Assembly (NCBI GenBank): GCA_018716875.1
Contig: DVJJ01000118.1
Coordinates: 1 to 64,000, forward strand
Direction: 5' to 3'
DNA from: Candidatus Avoscillospira avistercoris
Lineage (GTDB): Bacteria; Bacillota; Clostridia; Oscillospirales; Oscillospiraceae
DNA: 64,000 nucleotides
Each line of letters opens with the position of its first letter. Position 1 is the first letter of the stretch. Below, in pieces: positions 10,277-19,773 of the stretch. Under the pieces are notes generated by a model that saw only the letters and a list, made by a program, of their open reading frames with translations, was not told the origin of the DNA and ran no database searches. The position numbers and the translations under genes were made by a program.

Positions 10277-10924
10277 ATGAAGCATCAAGGACGTATTCTG
10301 TGGGCCATCGCCATGACGGCGGCCACCATGACCACCATCAGCGGCTATACGCTGGCTGTCAGCCGCCAGCCCATGCCGGAGCTGCCGCCAGCGGTCACCC
10401 TGGAGACGGTGGCGGAACCCCTGCCCAGCGAACCGCTGCTGGTGGTCCTGCGGGACGAAACGAAGGAGCAGGGCGTTGTTACGGTGACGGATGAGACCGG
10501 GGACCCGGCGGCCACGGCGGAGAAAAACGCCCTTGGCGAGTACATTCTGGAGCTGGAGCCGGGCCAGCGATACACGGTAACCACCGACAGCGGTTTGGAA
10601 ACAGCCTTTTATCTGGAGGAGAATGCCGCCGTCTCCAACGTCACCGGCAGCGGATGGACCGACGGCGAACAGCTTCATCTGGACCGGGAAGTCCGGTGTA
10701 CCCTGCGGATTCTGCGGGCCGGCGGCGCGGAATGCCTGTACACGTTGACAGGAGACGGCGTGGCCGAGCAGCGGGCCCTCTACACCAGCGAGGGCGGCAG
10801 CCAGGCCCAGGCGGTATTTGCCGGATTGGAGCCGGGGACCTATACCCTCAGCGATACGGACGGCCTGCTGCGCACCGTCCATCTGACGGAGAAACAGCCG
10901 GAGGTGGTGCTGGGTCTGGATTAA
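10277..10924 (+). CDS. Exported or membrane-anchored protein of unknown function
   Basis: N-terminal hydrophobic signal/anchor; beta-rich repeats (GEYILELEPGQRYTVTTDSGL; LEPGTYTLSDTDGLLRTVHL) resembling prealbumin/Cna-B-like domains. Confidence 0.65.
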   Translation: MKHQGRILWAIAMTAATMTTISGYTLAVSRQPMPELPPAVTLETVAEPLPSEPLLVVLRDETKEQGVVTVTDETGDPAATAEKNALGEYILELEPGQRYTVTTDSGLETAFYLEENAAVSNVTGSGWTDGEQLHLDREVRCTLRILRAGGAECLYTLTGDGVAEQRALYTSEGGSQAQAVFAGLEPGTYTLSDTDGLLRTVHLTEKQPEVVLGLD

Positions 10925-11001
10925 AGGCAGTATGGCCCTGGCAGGAAGGAAAAACAAGAAAAGTGTTTATTTTAACTTCCAGTACCGCCATACAACAAAA
11001 C

Positions 11002-11042
11002 TGGGCGCGTTGCAATGGTGTTTGCAACGCGCCCAGTTTGGC
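11002..11042. terminator. Inverted repeat / bidirectional terminator candidate
   Basis: actgggcgcgttgcaa tggtg tttgcaacgcgcccagt between convergent genes. Confidence 0.7.
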
Positions 11043-11044
11043 AC

Positions 11045-11587
11045 TTATTTCGGCTTGCTGATTGCGTAATAGATGCAATGATATATTTTTCCGCGATATT
11101 CAATCTCGGCGGTAAAGTCTATCTGCTCCATTCCGCTTTTTTCTAAAACACGTCTGCTGGCTTGATTTTCCGAAAAGAATCCGGCTTTGATGCTGGTATA
11201 GCCAATTCGGAAAAGCTCTTGAATGGCTGCGGTCAACACCTCCGTTGCATAGCCCTGGTTCTTCCAGTTTGGGTGAATCACATATCCCAGTTCAATCGAA
11301 CATCCATCCCGTTCCACATCGTTGATAAACCCGATGAGCCGTTCGCTGCAATATACGCCGTAGACAAACTGTTCTGTGGAGCGGGACATGCGCTGTAAAG
11401 CATGAAACATCGCCACGGCATCCTCATGGGATGCAAAATCCGGCAGCATAAACGTTTTTTTAATTTCACTATTACATAATAGCTCCAGTGCGTCCTCCAA
11501 ATCAGTGTCCGCAAACGCATGAAGTGTCAAACGCGGCGTTTTTATGATTGACGCTTGGTTCGGGAGTGAAGTATGTAGGTCTGCCAT
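11045..11587 (-). CDS. GNAT family N-acetyltransferase (RimJ/RimL-like)
   Basis: IKTPRLTLHAFADTDLEDALEL...IELGYVIHPNWKNQGYATEVL...NQASRRVLEKSGM. Confidence 0.93.
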   Translation of the reverse strand: MADLHTSLPNQASIIKTPRLTLHAFADTDLEDALELLCNSEIKKTFMLPDFASHEDAVAMFHALQRMSRSTEQFVYGVYCSERLIGFINDVERDGCSIELGYVIHPNWKNQGYATEVLTAAIQELFRIGYTSIKAGFFSENQASRRVLEKSGMEQIDFTAEIEYRGKIYHCIYYAISKPK

Positions 11588-11657
11588 CTACCAGTCGCTC
11601 CTCCTGCCAACAGCCGTAAAGGGGCTGCTGCCAAATTCAGTTTTGAAAAACAGAGTA

Positions 11658-11705
11658 AAAAAAGCTGCGTAAACCGACATATGGGAGGGTTTACGCAGCT
11701 TTTCT
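11658..11705 (-). terminator. Strong hairpin terminator downstream of ricT
   Basis: aaaagctgcgtaaacc-loop-ggtttacgcagctttt. Confidence 0.8.
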
Positions 11706-11738
11706 AATGCGTGATTGAAAAAACAGCAATTTCCACAC

Positions 11739-13268
11739 TTATTCGGTGGGATTGCCGCCGGTTCCACCGCTGCGGCGGGGCCGACGGCGGCGGCGGGGCC
11801 GATGCTCGCCGCTCTCGGCAGCGTTGGCCGGTGCTGGAGCAGCTGCGCCCTCCTGGGGTTTGTCTGAACGGGAACGGCGCTCCTGGCGGGGCTTCTGCTG
11901 ACCGCCGTTCTGGCGGGGTTTCTCCTGGCGGGGCTTCGGCTCGCCAGTCTCCGAATGGGGCGGCTGCTCCGGACGGGATTCCTGGGGCTTTTGCCCATCC
12001 TCAGGCCGCGGACCGGCGGAGCGGCGGCGGGAACGGCGGCGGCGGCTCTTCTGCTCCGTCGCTTCCTCAGCGTCGGGCTCCAGCTCCGGCGCCCGGTCGG
12101 ATGCGGCGTAGTCGTCCAGCTTGCGGAACAGATCCGGCATGGAGTCCATGATCTCCGGGTCCGTGGGTTCTGCCGGTGAAGTGGAGCGGCGGCTGCGCTG
12201 AGACTGGCCGGAGATGGGGGCCAAATCCCTGGGAATGGGAGGATCGGTCTTTTTGGCCTTGCCGCTGCGCAGCACGGCAATGTCGCTGTTGCGGTAAATA
12301 TTGATGGTGTCGGGGGCGTCCTCCATGCGGACCTTGACGGTTTGACGCAGAAGATTCACATCGCAGACGGTGCCCCGCCCATCGGGGGTGTCCACAAAGG
12401 ACTCGGCTTTGGGAGCCGTCTTGTGGAGGTCCTCATAGGCCTCCTGCTCATATTTGAGACAGCACATGAGACGGCCGCAGGTGCCGGAAATTTTGGTGGG
12501 ATTCAGGCTCAGATTCTGGGTTTTGGCCATCTTGATGGAAACCGGCTGGAAGTCATCCAGGAACTCGGCGCAGCAGAAAGGCCGTCCGCAGACGCCCAGA
12601 CCGCCCACCATGCGGGCCTTGTCCCGGACGCCGATTTGCCGCAGTTCGATACGGGTGCGGAAAATGGAGGCCAGATTTTTTACCAGTTCCCGGAAGTCCA
12701 CCCGGCCGTCGGCGGTGAAGAAAAAGAGAATTTTGCTGCCGTCAAAAGCGCACTCCGCCGAAACCAGCTGCATGTCCAGCTTATGTTCCTCAATTTTCTG
12801 GAGGCAGATGGAAAAGGCTTTCTTTTCCTTTTCGTAGTTGTCGGCGGCAATTTTTTCGTCGTGGGGCGTAGCCATGCGCAAAACGGGACGCAGGGGCGTC
12901 ACCACATCGGAGGCGGGCACCGTGTGGCAGCCGCCGGCGCAGAAGCCGAACTCGGGACCACGGGCCGTGTCGATAATCACATGGTCGCCCATTTTGGGCG
13001 TCAGGTCGCCGGGGTCAAAATAATAGATCTTGCTGCCGGTGCGGAAGCGGACGTCCACCACCGTCACCTGTTCCGGCAGCGGCTCGGCGTCCTCCGCCGC
13101 GTCCGCCGGGGGAATGGGCAGCAGCTCAGCGGCCAGGGCGTCATCCACGGTCTCATGGACCGGTTCCGCCTCACAGCCGCCGCAGCCCGCGCAGCCGTCA
13201 CAGCCGCCGCAGGCGGGCTGGGGACTCAGTTCTTGCAGTTCTTTTTGTTCATCCATGGGAAACTCCAT
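11739..13268 (-). CDS. ricT: RicT/YaaT-like PSP1 domain protein with long Arg/Pro-rich C-terminal tail
   Basis: PSP1-type core (VRFRTGSKIYYFDPGDL...GPEFGFCAGG...GGLGVCGRPFCCAEFL...KISGTCGRLMCCLKYEQ); Cys-rich N-terminus CGGCDGCAGCGGCE. Confidence 0.88.
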   Translation of the reverse strand: MEFPMDEQKELQELSPQPACGGCDGCAGCGGCEAEPVHETVDDALAAELLPIPPADAAEDAEPLPEQVTVVDVRFRTGSKIYYFDPGDLTPKMGDHVIIDTARGPEFGFCAGGCHTVPASDVVTPLRPVLRMATPHDEKIAADNYEKEKKAFSICLQKIEEHKLDMQLVSAECAFDGSKILFFFTADGRVDFRELVKNLASIFRTRIELRQIGVRDKARMVGGLGVCGRPFCCAEFLDDFQPVSIKMAKTQNLSLNPTKISGTCGRLMCCLKYEQEAYEDLHKTAPKAESFVDTPDGRGTVCDVNLLRQTVKVRMEDAPDTINIYRNSDIAVLRSGKAKKTDPPIPRDLAPISGQSQRSRRSTSPAEPTDPEIMDSMPDLFRKLDDYAASDRAPELEPDAEEATEQKSRRRRSRRRSAGPRPEDGQKPQESRPEQPPHSETGEPKPRQEKPRQNGGQQKPRQERRSRSDKPQEGAAAPAPANAAESGEHRPRRRRRPRRSGGTGGNPTE

Positions 13269-13309
13269 TTCTATCCAACCGCCGTGGGCGGTGAAATTGT
13301 TGCATTCGG

Positions 13310-14260
13310 TTACAGCCGGGCCAGCAGTCCGGCGCAGATATTGCCCACGCCCACATTGGCCCAGCAGTCGTCCAATGCTTCCTGGACCAGCCGGCAGGCG
13401 GCCAGCAATTCCGGCGCGGTCCGCTGTTCCGCAATGGCACGGGCCTGAGGCAGCAGGGTGGGGCAGCCCCGGCGGGCCAGCAGCGATTGGGCCAGCAGCC
13501 GTTGCAGTTCCTCCAGCACCGGGGCCAGCTGGTTGCGCTTGTACTTGTCCATGGAGCCGAAGACCATGGCAAGCCCCAGGGTGTCGTGGGCGGCATAGGC
13601 GGCGGCAAACTGCTCCACCTGGGGCAGCTGCAAGCCGGACCCCTCCAAGAGCGTCACGGCCTGACCGAGAAATCCGCCGCTGCGGCCCATAGCTGCTTCC
13701 AAATCAGCGGCGCTTCGGTCCGGAAACCGTTGGCGCAGGGCCGGTTCCAGCACGGCACGGGGCAGGGGCGAAAGCCGCAGATGGGCACAGCGGGAGCGGA
13801 TGGTGGGCAGCAGCGCTTCCGGCGACGGGGCCAGCAGCAAAAAGACGCCGTAGGACGGCGGTTCCTCCAACACCTTCAACAGGGCGTTTTGGGCCGCCGG
13901 GTTCATATCTCCGGCCCGGGGAATCAGCAAAACCTTTTTCTCGCCCTCATTGGGGCGGATAAACAGTTCCGAGCGGGCGGCGCGGATGCAGTCCACGGGG
14001 ACCTGCTTGTGGTCCGGGTCATCCACTGTGATTACGTCCGGGTGATTGCCCGACAGGACCTTACGGCAGGCGGGACAGACGCCGCAGGGCCGCGGCGTGC
14101 CGCGGCATTCCATGGCGGCAGCCAGAAGCCGGGCCAGGGTGCGTTTCCCGGAGCCTTCAGGACCGGTGAGGAGATAGCTGTGGGACATCCGTCCCGAGCG
14201 CAGGCCCTCCGTCAATCGCTCCTTGAGGGCCTCGTTGCCCAACAGCTGTTCCAGTCCCAT
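13310..14260 (-). CDS. holB: DNA polymerase III delta' subunit
   Basis: MGLEQLLGNEALKERLTEGLRSGRMSHSYLLTGPEGSGKRTLA...; start re-set to the internal ATG. Confidence 0.88.
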   Translation of the reverse strand: MGLEQLLGNEALKERLTEGLRSGRMSHSYLLTGPEGSGKRTLARLLAAAMECRGTPRPCGVCPACRKVLSGNHPDVITVDDPDHKQVPVDCIRAARSELFIRPNEGEKKVLLIPRAGDMNPAAQNALLKVLEEPPSYGVFLLLAPSPEALLPTIRSRCAHLRLSPLPRAVLEPALRQRFPDRSAADLEAAMGRSGGFLGQAVTLLEGSGLQLPQVEQFAAAYAAHDTLGLAMVFGSMDKYKRNQLAPVLEELQRLLAQSLLARRGCPTLLPQARAIAEQRTAPELLAACRLVQEALDDCWANVGVGNICAGLLARL

Positions 14261-14441
14261 TTTCGGCTCCCTTCTCCGCCGCAGCGCCATAGTTAGTAAT
14301 AGTATAACGCTTTTTTGGAAACAAATCAATGAAAACGTGGCGGCAGCCCATGGCCCGGCGGGACTTCTTTCTTGACAGAGACGATATCGGAGCGATACAA
14401 TGAAACAAATACGCGCAGGCGCGCGGAGGGAGGAACGGCAC

Positions 14442-14912
14442 ATGGTATACGATGCGGCGGTGATTACCGTCAGTGACGAGAGCTTTTGGGGCCGCAGAGC
14501 CGACGAGGCGGGCCCGGCTGTGGTGGAGATTCTGGAACAGGCAGGCTATCGGGTGGCTCACACGACGCTGCTGCAAAAGGAACAGGCCCAGATGGAGCGG
14601 GAACTGATGCATGCGGCGGACCAGTTGAAGGTGGCCCTGGTGGTCACCGTGGGCGGTACGGGTATCGGTCCCAGGGATGTAACGCCGGAGGCGACGGCCG
14701 CCGTGTGCCCCCGTGTGGTGCCGGGCCTGGGCGAAGCCATGCGGGCGGCTGCCGTCAATGTCAGCCCCCGGCTGCTGCTGTCCCGCGGCGTGGCTGCCAT
14801 CCGGGGTAAGACCATGGTTCTCAATGTCTCGGGCAATCGGGAAGCGGCGGAGGCCATGTTAAAGCCGGTATTGGAACCGGTGGCAATCGCTCTGAGTATG
14901 CTCAATAAGTAA
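14442..14912 (+). CDS. MogA/MoaB family molybdenum cofactor biosynthesis protein
   Basis: MVYDAAVITVSDESFWGRRADEAGP...VVTVGGTGIGPRDVTPEAT. Confidence 0.9.
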   Translation: MVYDAAVITVSDESFWGRRADEAGPAVVEILEQAGYRVAHTTLLQKEQAQMERELMHAADQLKVALVVTVGGTGIGPRDVTPEATAAVCPRVVPGLGEAMRAAAVNVSPRLLLSRGVAAIRGKTMVLNVSGNREAAEAMLKPVLEPVAIALSMLNK

Positions 14913-14922
14913 ATCCGAAATC

Positions 14923-14948
14923 AAGGGGGTGCAAAATGCACCCCCTTT
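14923..14948 (+). terminator. Rho-independent terminator
   Basis: aagggggtgca aaa tgcacccccttttg. Confidence 0.85.
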
Positions 14949-14982
14949 TGACGTACTACAATGGTTTAGAGAACAAAAAATA

Positions 14983-15024
14983 AAAAGTTTTAGTCGATTT
15001 TATGAAAAAATCGACTAAAACTTT
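14983..15024. terminator. Bidirectional 19-bp-stem terminator between convergent genes
   Basis: aaaagttttagtcgatttt atga aaaatcgactaaaactttt; similar in sequence to the A/T-rich end of the intergenic repeat family. Confidence 0.85.
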
Positions 15025-15033
15025 TATCGTTTT

Positions 15034-16620
15034 TTAGTTTTCCGGCGTCTCGGCCAGCTCCAGGCCGGGGTTACGCTTAATGGTGAAGTCAATGGACCAG
15101 AAGGAGGAGAAGACCAATAGGCTGTGGCCCTTGTAATCCTCCAGCAATTCGGCATCGGAGGACAGCTTCAAATCCTTCAGGTCGCTGACGGGGCTCTTGG
15201 TAATAAACCGCAGCTGCTCATAGGGCAGATTCTCCATGCGCAGCTCCACGCCGTACTCGTTTTTCATCCGGTACTGGAACACTTCAAACTGCAGCACGCC
15301 CACGACGCCGACGATGACTTCTTCCATGCCGGTGTTGGGAACCTTGAAAATCTGAATGGCGCCCTCCTGGGCAATCTGTTCCGTGCCTTTGATGAACTGC
15401 TTGCGCTTCATGGTGTCCCTGGGGCTGACCCGTGCGAAGTGTTCAGGGGCAAAGGTGGGGATACCGGCAAACCGGAACTTCTTGCCTGGCACCGTCACGG
15501 TGTCACCGATGGAGAAGATACCGGGGTCAAACACACCGATGATATCGCCGGCATAGGCTTCGTCGATGATTTCGCGCTCCGAAGCCATCAGCTGTTGGGG
15601 CTGGCTCAGACGCATTTTCTTATTGCCCTGGACGTGGTAGACTTCCGCTTCCCGCTCGTACTTGCCGGAACAGATGCGCAGAAACGCCAGCCGGTCCCGG
15701 TGGGCCTTGTTCATATTGGCCTGAATCTTAAAGACAAAGGCGGAGAAATCGGGGGAGAAGGTGTCGATTTCGCCGCAGTCGGCCACACGGGCCAGGGGGG
15801 GCGGCGTCATCTTGAGGAAGTCCTCCAGGAACGGCTCCACACCGAAGTTGGTCAGAGCCGAGCCAAAGAACACGGGGCTCAGAGTGCCGTTCCGGACGGC
15901 GTCCATGTCAAATTCCCGACCAGCGGCCAGCAGCTCCACGTCATCGATGAGCTGTTGGTGGCGCTCCGCGCCGATGTGGTCGGCAACTGCCGGGTCATAG
16001 AGGTCAATTTCCAGCTTTTCGGCCCGGTTCTTGCCGGACACGCCGGAGAAAAAGGCAATATGCCCCTTGTTGCGGTCGTAGACGCCCTGGAACTCCTTGC
16101 CGGAGCCGATGGGCCAGTTGACGGCGTACGTCTCAATGCCCAACTCCTGCTCCAGCTCTTCCAGCAGGTCGAAGGGGTCCTTGCTGTCCCGGTCCATCTT
16201 GTTGATAAAGGTAAAAATGGGGATATGGCGCATGGCGCAGACCTTGAACAGCTTCCGCGTCTGGGCCTCGACGCCCTTGGAGCCGTCGATGACCATGACC
16301 GCCGAGTCGGCAGCCATCAGGGTACGGTAGGTGTCCTCAGAAAAGTCCTGGTGGCCGGGGGTGTCCAGAATGTTGATGCAGAAGCCGTCGTACTGGAACT
16401 GCAATACCGACGAGGTGACGGAGATACCGCGCTGCTTTTCAATCTCCATCCAGTCGGAGACGGCGGCACGGGAGTTTTTCTTGCCCTTGACGGCGCCGGC
16501 CTGGGCAATGGCGCCTCCGTACAGGAGGAATTTTTCCGTCAGGGTGGTTTTACCGGCGTCGGGGTGCGAGATGATGGCAAAGGTCCGGCGGCGGCTGATT
16601 TCTTCGCGCAGAGTAGGCAC
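15034..16620 (-). CDS. prfC: Peptide chain release factor 3
   Basis: GTPase: ISHPDAGKTTLTEKFLLYGGAIAQAGAVKGKK, DTPGHQDFSEDTYRTL, NKMDRDS. Confidence 0.97.
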   Translation of the reverse strand: MPTLREEISRRRTFAIISHPDAGKTTLTEKFLLYGGAIAQAGAVKGKKNSRAAVSDWMEIEKQRGISVTSSVLQFQYDGFCINILDTPGHQDFSEDTYRTLMAADSAVMVIDGSKGVEAQTRKLFKVCAMRHIPIFTFINKMDRDSKDPFDLLEELEQELGIETYAVNWPIGSGKEFQGVYDRNKGHIAFFSGVSGKNRAEKLEIDLYDPAVADHIGAERHQQLIDDVELLAAGREFDMDAVRNGTLSPVFFGSALTNFGVEPFLEDFLKMTPPPLARVADCGEIDTFSPDFSAFVFKIQANMNKAHRDRLAFLRICSGKYEREAEVYHVQGNKKMRLSQPQQLMASEREIIDEAYAGDIIGVFDPGIFSIGDTVTVPGKKFRFAGIPTFAPEHFARVSPRDTMKRKQFIKGTEQIAQEGAIQIFKVPNTGMEEVIVGVVGVLQFEVFQYRMKNEYGVELRMENLPYEQLRFITKSPVSDLKDLKLSSDAELLEDYKGHSLLVFSSFWSIDFTIKRNPGLELAETPEN

Positions 16621-16803
16621 GCTATTCCCTCCACAAATAGAAAAATAGAATTATCACAACAAATCGATTTATTCTACCACAATTATACCACTGTTACAAG
16701 GTCATTTTTCACTTCTGACACCGTCCGACGGATTTCCGTTGCCATTTGGTGCCGTATCTGATAAAATACGACGTAGGAACGCTGTTGGAAGGGAAGGGAG
16801 AAC

Positions 16804-17967
16804 ATGGAACAACTGCTGGCCCAGCTGGGCAGACAATGGTATCTGCTGCTGGCATTGGTGGGCGTGGCGGCCCTGCTGCTGCTCAACGGTGCGGCCTATG
16901 TCCACGTCATGCGGCCCCGCAGCGGCACTCTGGAATGGATCTCCCGCTATGACCGTCCGGCCTGTACCTTGCTGGACGGCTGGACCGCCCTGACCATAGG
17001 TGACATTGTACCCATGCTCTCCGTCACCTTGGGCGCGGCGGCTGTGTGGGGCGCTGCCGCTCTGGTCACGGCTCGCTCGCTGTACGGCAGCCCCGTCCCC
17101 GGCGATGTGCTGGCAGAGATGGCGGTCACCCATATGGTATTCCCGGCTCTGACGGCACTGGCCTTCTACCGGCTGCTGCGGGGGCTGTTCGGCAGCCGCC
17201 TGGGAGCCTTGCTGGGCACCTGGATTCTGACGATGTCCATGGCGGTGCAGCCGTCCCCCATGCTGGTGGCGGCGCTGGCGGCCCTGCTGCTGACCCGGTA
17301 TCTGACGGCCCCGGCCCAGTCCGCCTTTGGAGAGTACAGCCTGTATCTGATTCTGGCCTTTGCCATGGCTGCGGTGGGCTGCTATCTGCGTCCGGGTCTG
17401 GCCGGTGTGGCCCTGACCATGTTTGTGCTGCTGTGCTGCGGCGCAGCCGACCGCTTTGTCCATGCCGGACGGGGGCGGCTGGTGCGGAGTTTGCTGGCCG
17501 GTTTGCTCAGTCTGGCTGTGGTATGGATTCTGACCTATGTCCCCGGCGGCGTGGCCCAGGGCTTGCCCTTTCCCCAACTGCTGGTCCTGCGGGATTTTTA
17601 CGAGTATGCCCTGCACCGCATGGGCTGGGAGCTGCTGAACGGTCTCGGCAGCGGCGTATCTCCCATTGTGCAGTTTTACTTTGACTGGCCCTTGGTGATC
17701 TGCGGAACGGCGGCCTTTGTGGTCTGCCTGGTGGGCGGCTTCCGGCGGCCCAAGGCCCCGGCCTTGCTGGCGGCAGGCTGGATGGCGGCGCTGACGGTTT
17801 TGTGGCTGCTGGGGGGACTCTATTTGGTTCCCCTGGGCTGTGCCCTCTGCCTGTCCAGCCTGTGGGCCGATTTGTCCCAGCGGGGACAGCCTTGGCTGGC
17901 GGTGGTGGCTGGGGGCAGCATCCTGCTGGTACAGTTGACGCTGTACGGCTTCTACTGGCTTACTTAA
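16804..17967 (+). CDS. Polytopic membrane protein of unknown function
   Basis: 387 aa, many hydrophobic segments; no family recognised. Confidence 0.75.
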   Translation: MEQLLAQLGRQWYLLLALVGVAALLLLNGAAYVHVMRPRSGTLEWISRYDRPACTLLDGWTALTIGDIVPMLSVTLGAAAVWGAAALVTARSLYGSPVPGDVLAEMAVTHMVFPALTALAFYRLLRGLFGSRLGALLGTWILTMSMAVQPSPMLVAALAALLLTRYLTAPAQSAFGEYSLYLILAFAMAAVGCYLRPGLAGVALTMFVLLCCGAADRFVHAGRGRLVRSLLAGLLSLAVVWILTYVPGGVAQGLPFPQLLVLRDFYEYALHRMGWELLNGLGSGVSPIVQFYFDWPLVICGTAAFVVCLVGGFRRPKAPALLAAGWMAALTVLWLLGGLYLVPLGCALCLSSLWADLSQRGQPWLAVVAGGSILLVQLTLYGFYWLT

Positions 17968-18017
17968 AAAGGGCCAACACCGCAGAATTGTGTCTGCGGC
18001 CCTGGCTGGCCCTTTTC
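17965..18017 (+). terminator. Hairpin terminator
   Basis: aaaagggcca-(ccgcag...ctgcgg)-tggccctttt. Confidence 0.7.
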
Positions 18018-18195
18018 CCTCAACTGTGCAGTTTGCAACTCTTGAAATACATCCAGTATTCCGGCGAGTTTCAAACTTTCATTTGAGGCAAAATGGCTCA
18101 GCCAGTGCTCTTGCCAAATTATGCGGTGCCGGCCTGATAAGTTTACATTAGTTTTATGATAAAACTATAAAAAATCAACGATGGAGGAATGACGT

Positions 18196-18633
18196 ATGAT
18201 CGCGATTGCCTGTGACCATGGAGCGGTGGCCCTGAAAGAGGCCATCAAGGCCCATCTGACTCAGCGGGGCCTGGAGTATAAGGATTTCGGTACCAACAGC
18301 ACCGACAGCTGCGACTATCCCGATTTCGCGGGACCGGCGGCTCTGGCTGTGGCCTCCGGCGAGTGTGACCGGGGCATTGTCTGCTGCACCACCGGTCTCG
18401 GCGTGTCCATTACGGCCAACAAGGTCCGCGGCATCCGCTGCGCCCTGCTGTCCGATATTATGAGCGCCCGGCTGACCCGTCAGCACAACGACACCAACAT
18501 GATGGCACTGGGCGCCGGTGTGGTGGGCGAAAAGCTGGCCCTGGAAATCGTGGACATCTGGCTGGATACGGCCTTTGAGGGCGGCCGCCACCAGCGCCGG
18601 GTGGAAAAAATGATGGCCTACGAGGGCAAATAA
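18196..18633 (+). CDS. rpiB: Ribose-5-phosphate isomerase B
   Basis: MIAIACDHGAVALKEAIKAHL...GIVCCTTGLGVSITANKVRGIRCAL. Confidence 0.95.
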   Translation: MIAIACDHGAVALKEAIKAHLTQRGLEYKDFGTNSTDSCDYPDFAGPAALAVASGECDRGIVCCTTGLGVSITANKVRGIRCALLSDIMSARLTRQHNDTNMMALGAGVVGEKLALEIVDIWLDTAFEGGRHQRRVEKMMAYEGK

Positions 18634-19409
18634 TGGAGCAGCTGCACCAGTCCATAATAGACGCCGTCCGGGAGGCGGGGGCCATTGTCCGTTCCGCCGA
18701 CGAGGATAAGGGTATCAAGGAGAAAAGCGGCCACCAGGACTTGGTGACCCGGTACGACGGTGCGGTTCAGCGGTTTCTGGAGGAACGGCTGTTGTCGCTG
18801 CTGCCGGAGGCGGGCTTTTTGGGCGAGGAGGATGCCCCCAACCACACGGAGCGGGAATGGGTGTTCATTGTGGACCCCATCGACGGCACCACCAATTTTA
18901 TCAAGGGCATTCCCATTGTAGGCATCTCTGTGGGGCTGGCCCAAAACGGCCAGATGGAGCAGGGCGTGGTCTATAACCCCTATACGGACGAGATGTTCAC
19001 GGCCCGCCGGGGCCACGGGGCCTTCTGCAACGGCAAGCCCATCTCTGTGATCAATAATCCCCTGGCCGACGGCATTTCCTTTTTTGGTACATCGCTCTAT
19101 TATCCGGAGCTGGGAGACCGCTCCTTTGCCATTGCCAAAAAGCTGTTTGAAAGCAGCCTGGACGTGCGCCGTCTGGGGGCGGCTTCCCTGGATTTGTGCT
19201 ATGTGGCGGCGGGCCGGGGTGAATGCTACTTTGAGTGTTCCCTGTTCCCCTGGGACTACGCGGCGGGCAGTCTTATTCTGGAAGAGGCCGGCGGCATTGT
19301 CACCGATATGACGGGTGCGCCCCTGCGGTTTGACCACAGATGCTTCATGGCGGCGGCCAACACCGCTTCCCACCAGCAGCTTCTGGATCTGATCGCCGGG
19401 TGCGGCTGA
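18633..19409 (+). CDS. Inositol monophosphatase family protein
   Basis: FLGEEDAPNHTEREWVFIVDPIDGTTNFIKGIP and WDYAAGSLILEEAGG motifs. Confidence 0.95.
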   Translation: MEQLHQSIIDAVREAGAIVRSADEDKGIKEKSGHQDLVTRYDGAVQRFLEERLLSLLPEAGFLGEEDAPNHTEREWVFIVDPIDGTTNFIKGIPIVGISVGLAQNGQMEQGVVYNPYTDEMFTARRGHGAFCNGKPISVINNPLADGISFFGTSLYYPELGDRSFAIAKKLFESSLDVRRLGAASLDLCYVAAGRGECYFECSLFPWDYAAGSLILEEAGGIVTDMTGAPLRFDHRCFMAAANTASHQQLLDLIAGCG

Positions 19410-19663
19410 CGGTGGAATACGATGGATGCTGGGCCGTCGCCTATGACCGGATTGCTGCCTTCTGGCAGCAGCAGCCCGATGTGACCATGGACGGAACAGC
19501 ATACCGGTACGGCGGCTGCCGCATTGAGGTGACCCGTCTGCCGGACCGGTCCCTGGGCCGTTGGTCCATGCCCCAGACACAGGTACGGTTCACCGGCGAC
19601 GACCGGGACACGGCGGCCATTTACCGCCGCTTCTTCCTGGCCTTTCTCTCTGCCGGAGGATGA
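19400..19663 (+). CDS. Small hypothetical protein, possibly translationally coupled to the IMPase gene
   Basis: In-frame GTG at 19400 overlaps the end of the preceding gene; MRLTVEYDGCWAVAYDRIAAFWQQQPDVTM... Confidence 0.45.
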   Translation: MRLTVEYDGCWAVAYDRIAAFWQQQPDVTMDGTAYRYGGCRIEVTRLPDRSLGRWSMPQTQVRFTGDDRDTAAIYRRFFLAFLSAGG

Positions 19664-19704
19664 CCACCAAACTGGTGGCGACACCTCAAAAAACCTATGA
19701 AACA

Positions 19705-19747
19705 CTGGAGCTTCCTGTGCATATGATACAGGAAGCTCCAGTTTTTT
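19705..19747. terminator. Hairpin terminator
   Basis: ctggagcttcctgt gcatatgat acaggaagctccag tttttt. Confidence 0.85.
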
Positions 19748-19773
19748 CAGTTGAAGGAAAACGCTGGGCCATG

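Noticed and set aside
8085-10280. 731-aa plus-strand ORF
   Set aside because: Antisense to the GH3-like gene; no domain motifs.
15124-16761. 545-aa plus-strand ORF
   Set aside because: Antisense to prfC; shadow ORF.
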